From: Butyrivibrio proteoclasticus P6B7
GTDB taxonomy: Bacteria > Bacillota > Clostridia > Lachnospirales > Lachnospiraceae
Direction: 5' to 3'
Length of the DNA stretch: 64,000 nt
NCBI RefSeq assembly: GCF_000622085.1
Contig: NZ_JHWL01000004.1
Location: 202,864-266,863 of the forward strand
Positions 1 through 8,942 of this stretch are shown here, piece after piece. The notes beneath the pieces were generated by a model. That model did no database searches. It was not told the origin of the DNA and saw nothing but the letters and a program-made list of their open reading frames with translations. The stretch's first letter is position 1; each line of letters begins with the position of its first letter. Both the position numbers and the translations under genes were made by a program.

Positions 1-511
1 CAACCTTCTTTCTCTTAATGCTTCTATCGAGGCAGCAAGAGCAGGTGAGGCTGGTAAGGGATTTGCGGTAGTTGCTGATGAAATCAGACAGCTTGCTGAT
101 CAGTCCGCAGATGCTGCAAGTAATATCCAGGAAGCTATGAAGGGTCTTTCTGCTGACTCCAACAAGACCATGGAAGAAGCCGGTAGTGTTCAGGAAATCA
201 TGCAGAACCAGCGTAGCACCATCCACAGAACTATCGAGCAGGTTGATGCTCTTATCGAAGACATCAACAAGTCAATTGCTCTTACAAGAGACATCGTTGT
301 TAATGTTGATAAGTCAGAGAAGGCCAGCAATGCCATCAGTGATGTTATCACCAGTCTTTCCTCAATTTCTGAGGAGAACGCTGCAAGCTCACAGGAGACC
401 AAGTCCTCTATGGAGAACCTTTCAACAACCATGGAAGAGCTGTCCCAGAAGGCAAGCGACCTCAACGATATCGCCAAAGAGCTGGATAGAGAGATGGCGT
501 TCTTTAGATAA
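1..511 (+). CDS. Methyl-accepting chemotaxis protein, C-terminal part (5'-truncated)
   Basis: Only the last ~170 codons are in the window; the frame is open to the left edge. The translation opens with the conserved signalling-hairpin tip ([20 protein letters not shown], then ADEIRQLA), the region of chemoreceptors that binds CheW and CheA. It continues as a heptad-rich coiled coil ending in REMAFFR. The sensor domain and membrane segments lie outside the window, so ligand and topology cannot be judged. No C-terminal CheR/CheB-docking pentapeptide is visible. The gene is followed by an intergenic region holding a hairpin-repeat array. The family assignment is very secure. Confidence 0.95.
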   Translation, partial: NLLSLNASIEAARAGEAGKGFAVVADEIRQLADQSADAASNIQEAMKGLSADSNKTMEEAGSVQEIMQNQRSTIHRTIEQVDALIEDINKSIALTRDIVVNVDKSEKASNAISDVITSLSSISEENAASSQETKSSMENLSTTMEELSQKASDLNDIAKELDREMAFFR

Positions 512-611
512 GATCTGGAAGAAGCGTATGGTGACGTCCCTTGCAAGCGCCGAGGGCGTTGTGAGCATTGTGAGAATGCTGGCAAGTGAACATTGTTGAG
601 AATAGATTTTT

Positions 612-900
612 AAGCAGGCTTGAGTTGAGAATATCTGAATTCAAGCCTGCTATTTTTATGAGCTTGTTAGGTAAAAGCAGGCTTAAAATGAGGACTTCTT
701 GATTTGAAGCCTGTCATTGAGCTTGAAGATTCGGGAAAAAACAGGCTTGATTTAAAGTGTTTCTGAAATCAAGCCTGCCATATAGCAAAATAATCAAGAA
801 AACTGCAGGCCTATATCCAAGATATCCAGAATAAAGCCTGTTATCACAATCCAAGCCTGTCATCACAATCTAATCCTGTTACAATGACCTAAGCCTGTAT
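612..900. repeat. Hairpin-repeat array A (degenerate 64-nt period)
   Basis: Four inverted repeats of the form GCAGGCTT...AAGCCTGC begin near 614, 677, 741 and 804, about 64 nt apart. Each is roughly 37-38 nt long. The first has a 10-bp perfect stem (GCAGGCTTGA/TCAAGCCTGC), and the third extends further through GATTT/AAATC. After 842 only decayed half-units remain (AAGCCTGT, AATCCTGTT, AAGCCTGTA). The same hairpin at the same spacing recurs at 29812-30105, so this is a dispersed repeat family and not a chance terminator cluster. No gene is seen between 512 and 899. Confidence 0.85.
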
Positions 901-1230
901 CAATTCAACAATAGTTCTTTTAACCATTCCTCATGGTCGCCGATATTAAACTGGTGATCTTTATCTTCAAATAACATTATCAAATTGTCGCCCTGTTTGA
1001 GCCCCATCTTACTAAAGTGTTTGAACTTCCAAAAGAATGAATCACGGTAATCTTCGCCATCCATACGTCCCAAATTGATCGTGGCTATCTTTTTTGTGAT
1101 ACATAGCGGTTCTGTTTCTTGAATGAGTGATCCTTAAACTTCCTTCTGGTGCATTAGAAGAGTCATTTTGAGCTAGTGCGAGAATCTCATTCAATGCCTG
1201 CAATTCTGCAGTAATTTTTTCTACAATCAT
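900..1230 (-). pseudogene. Remnant of a hypothetical protein, internally deleted and frameshifted
   Basis: Reading leftward from 1230, an intact N-terminal piece (MIVEKITAELQALNEILALA... through RITHSRNRTAMYHKK) runs into a stop after 62 codons. At about 1095 a different frame opens and gives KKIATINLGRMDGEDYRDSF, continuing to QFNIGDHEEWLKELLLN and a stop at 900-902. The two pieces look like the beginning and end of one hypothetical protein family common in Clostridia (EGSLRI near the N-terminus, MDGEDYRD near the C-terminus). The middle appears lost, with a frame change at the joint. The function of the family is not known to me, and recognition of the family is from memory. Confidence 0.6.
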
Positions 1231-1434
1231 TGAATACTCCCTAATAAATAATTGAAAAAATGCGATTTGAACCTCCGAAATGGAGTCGCATTGTTCTAAG
1301 AAAAAACTTAGAAAAATCTTTAATCATTATATATAAAATGGACAAGGTGTCAATAAGACATCGAATTTGCAACAAAAAACAATTTTCATTTGTATATATG
1401 ATAGAGACGCAGATAAGCTACAGGGAGGCTTTAT

Positions 1435-2304
1435 ATGAAAAAGAACTTGTTAACGCTTGGAGCACTTACACTTACAACAGCTATTACTGCATCATCACTT
1501 ACGGGATGTGGTTTTTCTTACACACTTGGAGATTCAAGTGCATCTGAGGATTCAAGAACTCCTCACGATGAGGATACATCTAATGATCAGTCAAAAGATA
1601 ATTCTCATGCCAGTAACAATGATGATAAAAAGGACAAAAACGGAAATGGTGGGGATGACAAGAACGGCAGTAGCGACAAGAATAGCGCTGGGCACCAGTC
1701 AACTGATCCTTCTGACTATGATTATTCCCAGGACTACTTTGGATTTTCATTCTATTTTAATACCACAGACGAGAGTGGCTATGAGCTTCAAGAGGTAGAC
1801 TACGACGCAAAGAATGTTACAGAACTTCCAGGGAATATTTCAGCTGACAATTTTCTTTGCTATAAAGCATTTGATGGTAATGACTCAATAGGGTCTGAGT
1901 ATATTATTACTAATGACGATGTTCTGGACCTTAGGTATGTCAACAATTGTGGCGGCGATGATTATTGCTTTAGAGGCTTTGTAGACGGAGAAGATGAATT
2001 TTACAGTGCTTTAGGTAAGCTTGAATATTTTGATCCTACAGAAGATGAAGAGTGGGAGCTTGATGGCGGAATCCTTAACTACGGAATTCTGTATTTTGAG
2101 GAAGATGGTGAGACCTACTGGGTATACACCAACAACATTTTTGGATTCGATTACTATCTGGATTATGACGCTGAATATACCGTGATTGATGATCAAAAAG
2201 AGCTTGATGCCATAGCGGATATGGTAAACTCCGAAGAGTACAACGGATTTGTATCACAGGAATTCATTAACATAAATGAAATCGTGTATATGCAAGGCTT
2301 GTAA
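1435..2304 (+). CDS. Hypothetical acidic lipoprotein
   Basis: 289 residues. The N-terminus is a lipoprotein signal: two lysines, a hydrophobic stretch and a lipobox LTGC with the acylated cysteine at residue 25. Residues ~33-92 form a low-complexity Ser/Asp/Asn/Lys/Gly linker of the sort that spans the cell wall. The remaining ~200 residues are very acidic and Tyr-rich (DYDYSQDYFGF, EEDGETYWVY) and should fold as an extracellular domain. The start is supported by GGGAGG at 1423-1428. I recognise no domain. No operon partner is apparent, and the next gene has its own promoter-like sequence. The role is unknown; an exported surface protein is the safe statement. Confidence 0.75.
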   Translation: MKKNLLTLGALTLTTAITASSLTGCGFSYTLGDSSASEDSRTPHDEDTSNDQSKDNSHASNNDDKKDKNGNGGDDKNGSSDKNSAGHQSTDPSDYDYSQDYFGFSFYFNTTDESGYELQEVDYDAKNVTELPGNISADNFLCYKAFDGNDSIGSEYIITNDDVLDLRYVNNCGGDDYCFRGFVDGEDEFYSALGKLEYFDPTEDEEWELDGGILNYGILYFEEDGETYWVYTNNIFGFDYYLDYDAEYTVIDDQKELDAIADMVNSEEYNGFVSQEFININEIVYMQGL

Positions 2305-2437
2305 ATGCAGGTACTGGAAACTATGAAAGAATGTGTATCATTGAGGACAGCTATAGCTGTGACAGAATAGTGTCAAATACGTACATTGACTGATGTATTT
2401 TCAAATATTGACATAAATATGAAGAAACTTTAAAACT

Positions 2438-2465
2438 TGACATATCTTGGCATAATGATAGAATT
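2438..2465 (+). promoter_or_regulatory. Candidate sigma-A promoter for the ACT-domain gene
   Basis: TTGACA at 2438-2443 and TAGAAT at 2460-2465 are separated by 16 nt, about 50 nt upstream of the ACT-protein start at 2517. This agrees with a separate transcript for the ACT protein and the lipoprotein gene that overlaps it. Confidence 0.55.
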
Positions 2466-2516
2466 TTGATTTGTGAAAAAAGTAGGCCCGTTAGTATTAG
2501 GGGCAAAGGGAGACAT

Positions 2517-2921
2517 ATGCTAAATCAAATTTCTATCTATGCTGAGAACAAAAAGGGGTGTTTTCAGGATATCACAGGAATTCTGTGCGAAAACGGAATT
2601 AACATCCTTGGTTCAGTAACTAACGATTCCGCTGAATACGGTATCATCCGTATGGTGGTTTCAGATCCAGAGAAATGTCTTAAGGTTCTTACTGATGCTG
2701 GCTATCTCTGCAAATCAACAAAGGTCCTTGCTGTTGAATGTAAAGATGAAGTTGGAGCATTGGATAAGATTCTCAAAACTCTCTTCGAGTGTAATATCAA
2801 CGTAAATTATACTTACCTGTCTTTTAACAGAGAGTCAGGTTGCCCAATCATGGTAATTCATACCGACGATACTGCGCAGGTTGAAAACATGCTAATCAAT
2901 AGGAGGTATGAATGTTTATGA
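2517..2921 (+). CDS. Tandem ACT-domain protein
   Basis: 134 residues comprising two ACT domains (about residues 3-66 and 70-134). The first begins QISIYAENKKGCFQDITGIL and the second VECKDEVGALDKILKTLF. ACT domains bind amino acids, and free-standing tandem-ACT proteins of this length are usually regulatory. The start is placed at the ATG preceded by GGGAG at 2509-2513; an upstream in-frame start at 2466 lacks such a site and would lie inside the promoter. The 3' end overlaps the next gene by 10 nt, suggesting translational coupling. The ligand cannot be inferred from sequence. Confidence 0.8.
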   Translation: MLNQISIYAENKKGCFQDITGILCENGINILGSVTNDSAEYGIIRMVVSDPEKCLKVLTDAGYLCKSTKVLAVECKDEVGALDKILKTLFECNINVNYTYLSFNRESGCPIMVIHTDDTAQVENMLINRRYECL

Positions 2922-4660
2922 AGAAAAGAGTATTAGCAGCAATTTGTTCATTTTGCATTCTTCTTACAGGATGCTCTTTACCATTTGGTAACAACGCTGA
3001 TCAGAATGCAGCGTCAAACGCAAGTATTGCGGGAGGAAGCACAGAAGCCAGCAACGAGGCAAGCTCAGAGGCTAGCACTGAGGCAAGTTCAGAGGCAAGT
3101 TCTGATGCCAGCGCAGAGGCTTCTTCTGATGCAGCAGCATCAGCTTCATCTGATTCAGATAACAAGTTCGGCGGAACTTTAACTGAGGCTTCTGATGAGG
3201 AGATGTACACTTTATCAAGACTCTATAAGATCGTAACCTACGAGAACTACACTTACGATGATGACAAGAATATCACATCAAGATATTCCTTCGAGTCTTT
3301 AATGCTTATTGATGATTGTAAGGAAAGTAATCCAGATCTTTATAAGACATTGTATGATCTTGCTTCAGACAACGGTAAAACATACAAGAAGTATATCGAA
3401 GATTTTACAGATTATGCTGAAAGAAATGCACAGTATAAGCCTGAGGAAGCTCTTTATTATACAGTAAAGGTTTGTCCACAGAGAACTGCAGATCAGTATC
3501 TTAGCTATTATGAGTTTGTTGAAGATAATTACTCTAGCGATGTATTGTCTTCAGGTTTAGTAACTTTTAAGTATGGTCACACCTATGATATCTATACTGG
3601 AGAAGTAGTTAAGCTTAGTGATGTAGTTACTTGTACACCTAAGGAATTTGCCGCTAAGGTATATGAGGAACTCACAGATGCATATCCTAATAACAGTGAC
3701 TGGAATAATGCAGAGTCTGATATTCAGGAGTATGTAACAGATAGCTCCAAGGAATACAACTGGTACTTTGGTGTTGATGGAATTCATATCGTATTTAATC
3801 CTGGTTGTTTCTTCTCATGCAACGCATACTACGAAATAGTAATTGAATACAACGATGAGATCGTTAACAAGGATTATGTATATAACCCAGAGGAAGGCTA
3901 TGCATATGTCGATGATGAACTTGAATTTATCAATGATAAGTCCTTCTCAGGAACAGGTCTTTTAAGCATTACTTATACACAGTCCAAGTATCATCCATAT
4001 CTTGGAACTGCTATGACTGTTACAAACGGCAGTAAGTCAGCTACCTTTGATAACATCGAATTCGATATTAATAGAGCCAAGATTTATCACATGGTAACAG
4101 CAGAGTCTAAGGAATACTTATATGTATTTACAGATGACGACACTGACAAGCAGACACTTTATGTATTTGATGTATCAGGTAAGGATATTAAGGCTGTAGG
4201 ATCTCAGACATTTAATGACTTTTGGCTTGATGAGGGTAGTGGAGATTACGCTGGTGAGCCTTGTTTCATGGGACCAGATAGCATGATCTCAGTAGATAAA
4301 ACAAATGTTTTTGGTACTATTTCATACTACTTCCCAGCTACAGTTTCAGCTGATGGTATGCCAACTAAGCTTACTGCAAGATGCAGAATCCTTGAGTGCT
4401 CAGACAAGATCACAGCTAAGGAAGACATTAAGGCCAGCGAAGTTGATAAGGACGGAAATGTTATCAACGAGAGCATAACAGTATTCGAGGATAGCGTTGT
4501 TCAGCCAGTTTATGTTGATCCAGAGCACTATGTTGACTGTCTCCTTGAGGATGGCACAGTAGTAAGATTTGAATTCACCTTCGAAGAGGACAAGGTCTTC
4601 GTTGATGGTGAAGATGTAAATGAGATCTTTGATGGTCTTGTTTACGAAGACGAGGAGTAA
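2912..4660 (+). CDS. Lipoprotein with Ser/Ala/Glu-repeat linker and DUF3298/RsiV-like region
   Basis: 582 residues. The signal peptide ends in the lipobox LLTGC (Cys21). It is followed by a striking linker of EASSEAS/DASAEAS repeats (about residues 40-80), then a large extracellular part. Residues ~200-320 contain the pattern YDIYTGEVVKLSDVVTC, typical of the DUF3298/RsiV-like fold. A second region after ~350 is unassigned. The start at 2912 lies 6 nt after AGGAGG; an alternative ATG is at 2918. The gene overlaps the ACT-protein gene, so the two are co-translated. It is probably an anchored sensor or surface protein, but the function is not established. Confidence 0.72.
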   Translation: MFMKKRVLAAICSFCILLTGCSLPFGNNADQNAASNASIAGGSTEASNEASSEASTEASSEASSDASAEASSDAAASASSDSDNKFGGTLTEASDEEMYTLSRLYKIVTYENYTYDDDKNITSRYSFESLMLIDDCKESNPDLYKTLYDLASDNGKTYKKYIEDFTDYAERNAQYKPEEALYYTVKVCPQRTADQYLSYYEFVEDNYSSDVLSSGLVTFKYGHTYDIYTGEVVKLSDVVTCTPKEFAAKVYEELTDAYPNNSDWNNAESDIQEYVTDSSKEYNWYFGVDGIHIVFNPGCFFSCNAYYEIVIEYNDEIVNKDYVYNPEEGYAYVDDELEFINDKSFSGTGLLSITYTQSKYHPYLGTAMTVTNGSKSATFDNIEFDINRAKIYHMVTAESKEYLYVFTDDDTDKQTLYVFDVSGKDIKAVGSQTFNDFWLDEGSGDYAGEPCFMGPDSMISVDKTNVFGTISYYFPATVSADGMPTKLTARCRILECSDKITAKEDIKASEVDKDGNVINESITVFEDSVVQPVYVDPEHYVDCLLEDGTVVRFEFTFEEDKVFVDGEDVNEIFDGLVYEDEE

Positions 4661-4732
4661 TTCTTTTACGAGGAATATTATGAAAAAAGAATATTGGTGC
4701 TAAAGAAACAGGATAAAAATACCACTTGATGG

Positions 4733-4761
4733 TTGACATTTTTCTATATGCCCAATAGAAT
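4733..4761 (+). promoter_or_regulatory. Promoter of the pheST T-box transcript
   Basis: TTGACA (4733-4738) and TAGAAT (4756-4761) are spaced by exactly 17 nt, placing transcription start near 4768. That is shortly before the T-box stem I region. It matches a sigma-A promoter well. Confidence 0.65.
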
Positions 4762-4789
4762 GTAAATGTTGAATTTAAAATATCAAATA

Positions 4790-5090
4790 CCATGAAGGTG
4801 TGGGGCATATCCCCAAGATGTTTTTGATCAGGTTCCTGAGAGAATTGGAGTCAGCGGCTGAGAGCTCCAAGAACTATCAATTACGGAAATTTCGCACTGG
4901 AGTAGTCTTGGTGAAATAGTAGTAGCCTTGAACGTAGATCTACGTTACAGATAAGGTGGAGCATCTTTTGATAACAAACAGATGCAGATACTTAAGAGCC
5001 CTTTAGTTGATCTAAAGGGAACATGGGTGGTACCGCGGAAATTATTCGTCCCTTGTATAGCTTAGGCTGTACAAGGGATTTTTTTGTGCA
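4790..5090 (+). promoter_or_regulatory. T-box leader, predicted tRNA-Phe-responsive
   Basis: The leader contains the hallmark T-box sequence GGGTGGTACCGCGG (5025-5038), preceded by a stem CCCTTTAG...CTAAAGGG (about 5000-5020). It is followed by an intrinsic terminator (CCCTTGTA...TACAAGGG then a T run, 5050-5086). Upstream are a GAGAGAA element near 4838 and a perfect hairpin AACGTAGATCTACGTT. A TTC triplet at 4891-4893, followed by a purine, is the candidate specifier codon and matches the downstream pheST genes. Uncharged tRNA-Phe should stabilise the antiterminator and permit transcription. The specifier assignment is by context, not by folding. Confidence 0.9.
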
Positions 5091-5092
5091 GA

Positions 5093-5167
5093 GCACTTAG
5101 CGAGGTAGTTTCGAGCTTAGTGCGAACCACTTCCGTGCACTTAATGAGGTATTATCGAATTTAGTGC
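5093..5167 (+). repeat. Two tandem copies of a conserved 31-nt hairpin before pheS
   Basis: Copy 1 is 5093-5123 and copy 2 is 5137-5167, with starts 44 nt apart. Each reads GCACTTA...TTAGTGC and folds as 5 bp, a T-T mismatch, 3 bp, tandem G-A mismatches, 2 bp and a 5-nt loop. The copies differ at positions 8 and 9 and at their partners 24 and 23: G-C/C-G in copy 1 becomes A-T/T-A in copy 2, so pairing is preserved. The elements lie between the T-box terminator and the pheS ribosome site, so they are in the antiterminated transcript. Confidence 0.8.
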
Positions 5168-5204
5168 AGCGGAAGATTCATTTAATATCTAGGAGGAAGG
5201 AAAA

Positions 5205-6251
5205 TTGGAAAACAGCGCATTACATGAGAAACTTGAAGCGATCCGTGAAGAGATCAAGGCAAATGCTGAGAAGCTTGACAGTTCTAAACTTGTTTACGAG
5301 CTTAGAAAGAGCTTTTTAGACAACAAGACTGGTAAGATCAGTGCCCTTATGAAGGAGATGAAGAACATCCCTGCAGAGGAGCGTGCTGAGTACGGTAAGT
5401 GTGTCAATGAACTTAAGCAGTGGGCCCTTGACCATTTCGAGGAGCTTGATAAGAAGATGAAGGAAAAAGAGCTTCAGCTTCGATATGAGAGTGAGAAGCA
5501 GGATGTTACTATGCCTGCCAAGATTCGTTACACAGGTAATCTTCACCCTGTAACACAGATGAGAGAGACTCTTATCGACATCTTTGCCGGAATGGGCTTT
5601 GAAATCTACGAAGGCACAGAGATTGAGAACGATTATTACAACTTCACAGCTCTTAATACTCCTAAGGATCACCCTGCAAGAGATATGCAGGATACCTTCT
5701 ACCTGAGTCCTGAGTTCCTTCTTAGAACCCAGACTTCATCAGGTCAGATCCATGTAATGGAGAACAAGAAGCCTCCGATCAAGATTCTTTCACCTGGTAA
5801 GGTTTTCCGTTCAGATGATGATGCAACACATTCACCTATGTTCTCACAGATGGAAGGCCTTGTAGTTGATAAGAACATCACACTTTGCGACCTTAAGGGC
5901 GCTCTTGAGACCTTTGCTCAGAAGATCTTCGGAGAGGGAACTACCACAAGACTTCGTCCTTCATACTTTCCATTCACAGAGCCTTCTGTAGAAGTTGACT
6001 GCAGCTGTTTTGCCTGCGGTGGTAAGGGCTGTAACCTTTGTAAGGGTACTGGCTGGATCGAGGTTCTTGGTGCCGGCGTAGTTAACAAGAAGGTTTTGGA
6101 GAACTGCGGAATTGATTCAGAAGAGTACAGTGGATTTGCTTTTGGTATTGGTATCGAGCGTGCAACTATGCTTAAGTACGGTATCAATAACATCAAGCTT
6201 TTGTATGAGTCAGATATCGACGTTCTTAAGCAGATCGATCACTACGAATAA
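5205..6251 (+). CDS. pheS: Phenylalanine-tRNA ligase alpha subunit
   Basis: 348 residues, a normal length for bacterial PheS, the catalytic subunit that activates Phe and charges tRNA-Phe in an alpha2-beta2 enzyme. The N-terminal ~95 residues form the tRNA-binding coiled coil. Class II features follow: [20 protein letters not shown] (motif 2 region) and [16 protein letters not shown] (motif 3). A Cys-rich insert [17 protein letters not shown] is present, as in many Firmicute PheS proteins. The start codon is TTG at 5205, fixed by a strong AGGAGGAAGG just upstream. It is co-transcribed with pheT under T-box control. Confidence 0.97.
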   Translation: MENSALHEKLEAIREEIKANAEKLDSSKLVYELRKSFLDNKTGKISALMKEMKNIPAEERAEYGKCVNELKQWALDHFEELDKKMKEKELQLRYESEKQDVTMPAKIRYTGNLHPVTQMRETLIDIFAGMGFEIYEGTEIENDYYNFTALNTPKDHPARDMQDTFYLSPEFLLRTQTSSGQIHVMENKKPPIKILSPGKVFRSDDDATHSPMFSQMEGLVVDKNITLCDLKGALETFAQKIFGEGTTTRLRPSYFPFTEPSVEVDCSCFACGGKGCNLCKGTGWIEVLGAGVVNKKVLENCGIDSEEYSGFAFGIGIERATMLKYGINNIKLLYESDIDVLKQIDHYE

Positions 6252-6286
6252 TTCGCATATTTCATAAACTTAGGAGGATAAGAAAA

Positions 6287-8707
6287 ATGTTAGTACCTTT
6301 AAGTTGGCTTAAAGATTTTGTAGATATAGATATTGAACCAAAGGAACTTGAGAAGAAGCTCTTTGACTGCGGTTTTGAAGTAGAAGAGTGCTGGGAAGTG
6401 GGAAAAGACATCTCTAATGTAGTAGTAGGTGAAGTCCTTACCTGCGAGCCTATTCCAGAGACACACCTTCATGTTTGCACAGTTAATGCTGGTGAGCACG
6501 GAACCTTCCAGGTTTGCTGCGGTGCAGATAATGTACAGGCTGGTGGTAAATATCCACTTGCTCTTGTGGGCGCAACAGTTATTGAGACTGCTAAGGACCA
6601 CGTTACAGTTGTTGGCGTTGCTACTATCAAGAAGGGTAAGCTTCGCGGCTACGATTCAGAGGGTATGCTTTGCTCAGGCGTTGAGCTTGGTGTAACAGAG
6701 GATATGTACCCAGGTGCTGGATACAACGGACTTTTAGTATTCCCTGCGGATACAGAGGTTGGCGCTGATGTTAAGCCACTCCTTGGCCTTGATGAGTGGA
6801 TCTTTGATGTATCAATCACAGCTAACAGACCAGACTGCCAGAGCATTTACGGTCTTGCAAGAGAGGTTGCAGCTGCTCTTGATAAGCCATTAAAAGAGAT
6901 TGATCTTAGCTACACAGAGACAGATGTAGAGAATGAGGGCTTTAGCGTAACAGTTGAGGATCCAGATCTTTGCCCTAGATACATTGGTCACTATGTATAT
7001 GATGTTAAGCTTGGCGAGAGCCCTCTTTGGATGAAGAGAAGGCTTTCTCTTGTAGGCAACAACTCAATTAACAATATCGTTGATATCACAAACTATATTA
7101 TGAGAGAGCTTGGTCAGCCAATGCACGCCTTTGACGGAAGCTTCCTTGAGGATAACAAGATCGTAGTTAGACGTGCTAAGCAGGGTGAAAGAATAGTGAC
7201 TCTTGATGAGAACGAGTTCGAACTTACAACAGATAACCTTGTAATCTGCGATGGCAAGAAGCCTGTAGCTCTTGCTGGTATCATGGGTGGCCTCAACTCT
7301 GAGATTCGTGATACAACAACTACAGTTACCTTTGAGGCAGCTAAGTTCATGCGTGACAATATTCGTAAGAGCTCAAGAGCCCTTGGTCAGTCATCTGACT
7401 CATCTGCAGCATTTGCTAAGGGTGTTTACGAATATACAACAGTTATCGCCATGAAGAGAGCCCTTCACCTTATTGAGGAGCTTCACGCTGGTATGGTATC
7501 CAAGACTCATGTGGACATCAACACAGGCAACAGCCTTGAGAAGAGAGAGATGAAGGCTTCTATCAAGAAGGTTAACGGCGTTCTTGGTATTGAAGTTCCA
7601 GAGGATGAGATAAAGAGAATTCTCACAAACCTTAACTTTGAGCCAGTTATTAACGGCGATGAGCTTACAATCAAGATCCCAGCTTATCGTGAGGATATGG
7701 AGGATTATCCTGATATCGCTGAAGAGCTTATCCGTATGTATGGTTACGACCACGTTATTCCTACATTCCTTAAGAATGCCAGTGTAACAACAGGTGGCAG
7801 AAACCTTACTCAGAAGACTGAGCTTAAGATAAAAAGAGCTCTTTGTGCCCAGGGAGCATACGAGTGCATGCACTATTCATTCTTCTCACCAAGCGATCTG
7901 GATTTACTCAGATTCCCAGAGGATGCAGAGGAGAGAAAGGCTATCAGAATCCTTAACCCTATCAACGAGGATCTTTCTCTTATGAGAACAACTCTGGCAG
8001 CCCAGATGATTCATGCAATCGCAAGGAACCAGAAGAAGGGTACATTAGAGGGAAGATTATTTGAAGTAGGTAACAGATTTGTTCCTAAGTCACTTCCACT
8101 TACAGAGTATCCTGATGAGAAGGCTACTATCTGTATCGGTATCTTTGGTGATGACGAGGATATCTTTACACTTAAGGGCCTTTCAGATAACGTAGCTGAG
8201 GCACTTCACGTAAGCTTTAAGTATGAGCCTGCTACCAAGACTTTCTTACATCCTTACAGAACAGCTAAGATTACCTGCGAGGGTGAAGAGGTTGGTTACC
8301 TTGGACAGATTCTTTACGAGATCCAGGATGAGACAGATATGAGAATTCCAGCTTATATCTGCGAGCTTGACCTTTCAGTTCTTGAGAAGTGGTATGGCAA
8401 GACACCTTCATTTGAGCCACTTTCCAAGTTCCCTATCGTTAAGCGTGATCTTGCTCTTATCATGGATAAGACAGTTACCTGCGGTGAGGTTGAGGAAGCT
8501 ATCTACGGTTCCTGCAAGTATGTAACTGACGTTAAGCTCTTTGATGTTTACGAAGGACTTCCAATTCCTCCAACCAAGAAGAGTATGGCATTTACAATTA
8601 CCTTCACACCTAAGGATGAGGAGCTTACCTTCGAAGCAGTTAACGGCTACGTTGACAAGATGCTCAGAAAGCTCTCCTTCACAATGGGTATTGAGATCAG
8701 ATCCTGA
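6287..8707 (+). CDS. pheT: Phenylalanine-tRNA ligase beta subunit
   Basis: 806 residues, full length. It carries the N-terminal tRNA-binding/OB domain (about residues 40-155; ISNVVVGEVLTCEPIPETH), B3/B4 editing domains in the middle, the B5 domain, a class II-like core and the C-terminal anticodon-binding domain (KFPIVKRDLALIMDKTVTCG). It forms the alpha2-beta2 enzyme with PheS and edits Tyr-tRNA-Phe. AGGAGG lies just upstream of ATG 6287, 35 nt after pheS. It is followed by a large branched hairpin that probably ends the transcript. Nothing unusual is seen. Confidence 0.97.
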   Translation: MLVPLSWLKDFVDIDIEPKELEKKLFDCGFEVEECWEVGKDISNVVVGEVLTCEPIPETHLHVCTVNAGEHGTFQVCCGADNVQAGGKYPLALVGATVIETAKDHVTVVGVATIKKGKLRGYDSEGMLCSGVELGVTEDMYPGAGYNGLLVFPADTEVGADVKPLLGLDEWIFDVSITANRPDCQSIYGLAREVAAALDKPLKEIDLSYTETDVENEGFSVTVEDPDLCPRYIGHYVYDVKLGESPLWMKRRLSLVGNNSINNIVDITNYIMRELGQPMHAFDGSFLEDNKIVVRRAKQGERIVTLDENEFELTTDNLVICDGKKPVALAGIMGGLNSEIRDTTTTVTFEAAKFMRDNIRKSSRALGQSSDSSAAFAKGVYEYTTVIAMKRALHLIEELHAGMVSKTHVDINTGNSLEKREMKASIKKVNGVLGIEVPEDEIKRILTNLNFEPVINGDELTIKIPAYREDMEDYPDIAEELIRMYGYDHVIPTFLKNASVTTGGRNLTQKTELKIKRALCAQGAYECMHYSFFSPSDLDLLRFPEDAEERKAIRILNPINEDLSLMRTTLAAQMIHAIARNQKKGTLEGRLFEVGNRFVPKSLPLTEYPDEKATICIGIFGDDEDIFTLKGLSDNVAEALHVSFKYEPATKTFLHPYRTAKITCEGEEVGYLGQILYEIQDETDMRIPAYICELDLSVLEKWYGKTPSFEPLSKFPIVKRDLALIMDKTVTCGEVEEAIYGSCKYVTDVKLFDVYEGLPIPPTKKSMAFTITFTPKDEELTFEAVNGYVDKMLRKLSFTMGIEIRS

Positions 8708-8732
8708 TAACGGATAGATAATATAACCGTAC

Positions 8733-8822
8733 GGAAACCAAAGGCACTGTACAAATCCGCTGCTCGTGGTGCTTTGCAGCCCCAAAATCGCATCGGATTT
8801 GCATATGTGCCTTATGTTTTCC
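8733..8822. other. Large branched inverted repeat after pheT
   Basis: Nested stems GGAAA/TTTCC, AAGGCAC/GTGCCTT (8741-8747 with 8807-8813) and CAAATCCG/CGGATTTG (8752-8759 with 8794-8801) enclose an inner hairpin GCTGC...GCAGC (8758-8780). The structure is symmetric enough to form on either strand. There is a TTTTCC on the right arm but no clean T run, so it may be a transcript-stabilising end structure or a small repeat element instead of a simple terminator. Confidence 0.6.
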
Positions 8823-8942
8823 TGTTCTGTGAAATGAATAATATAATTGCTAGCATTATTAATATGAATATGTTAAAACTGTAATGTATGATTATTGATT
8901 TTATTTAATCAGGTACAACTGATTTATATGAAAGGAGTATAT

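Noticed and set aside
1260..1547. 95-codon open frame upstream of the first lipoprotein
   Set aside because: It overlaps the well-supported lipoprotein start in another frame and has no ribosome-binding site or family likeness.
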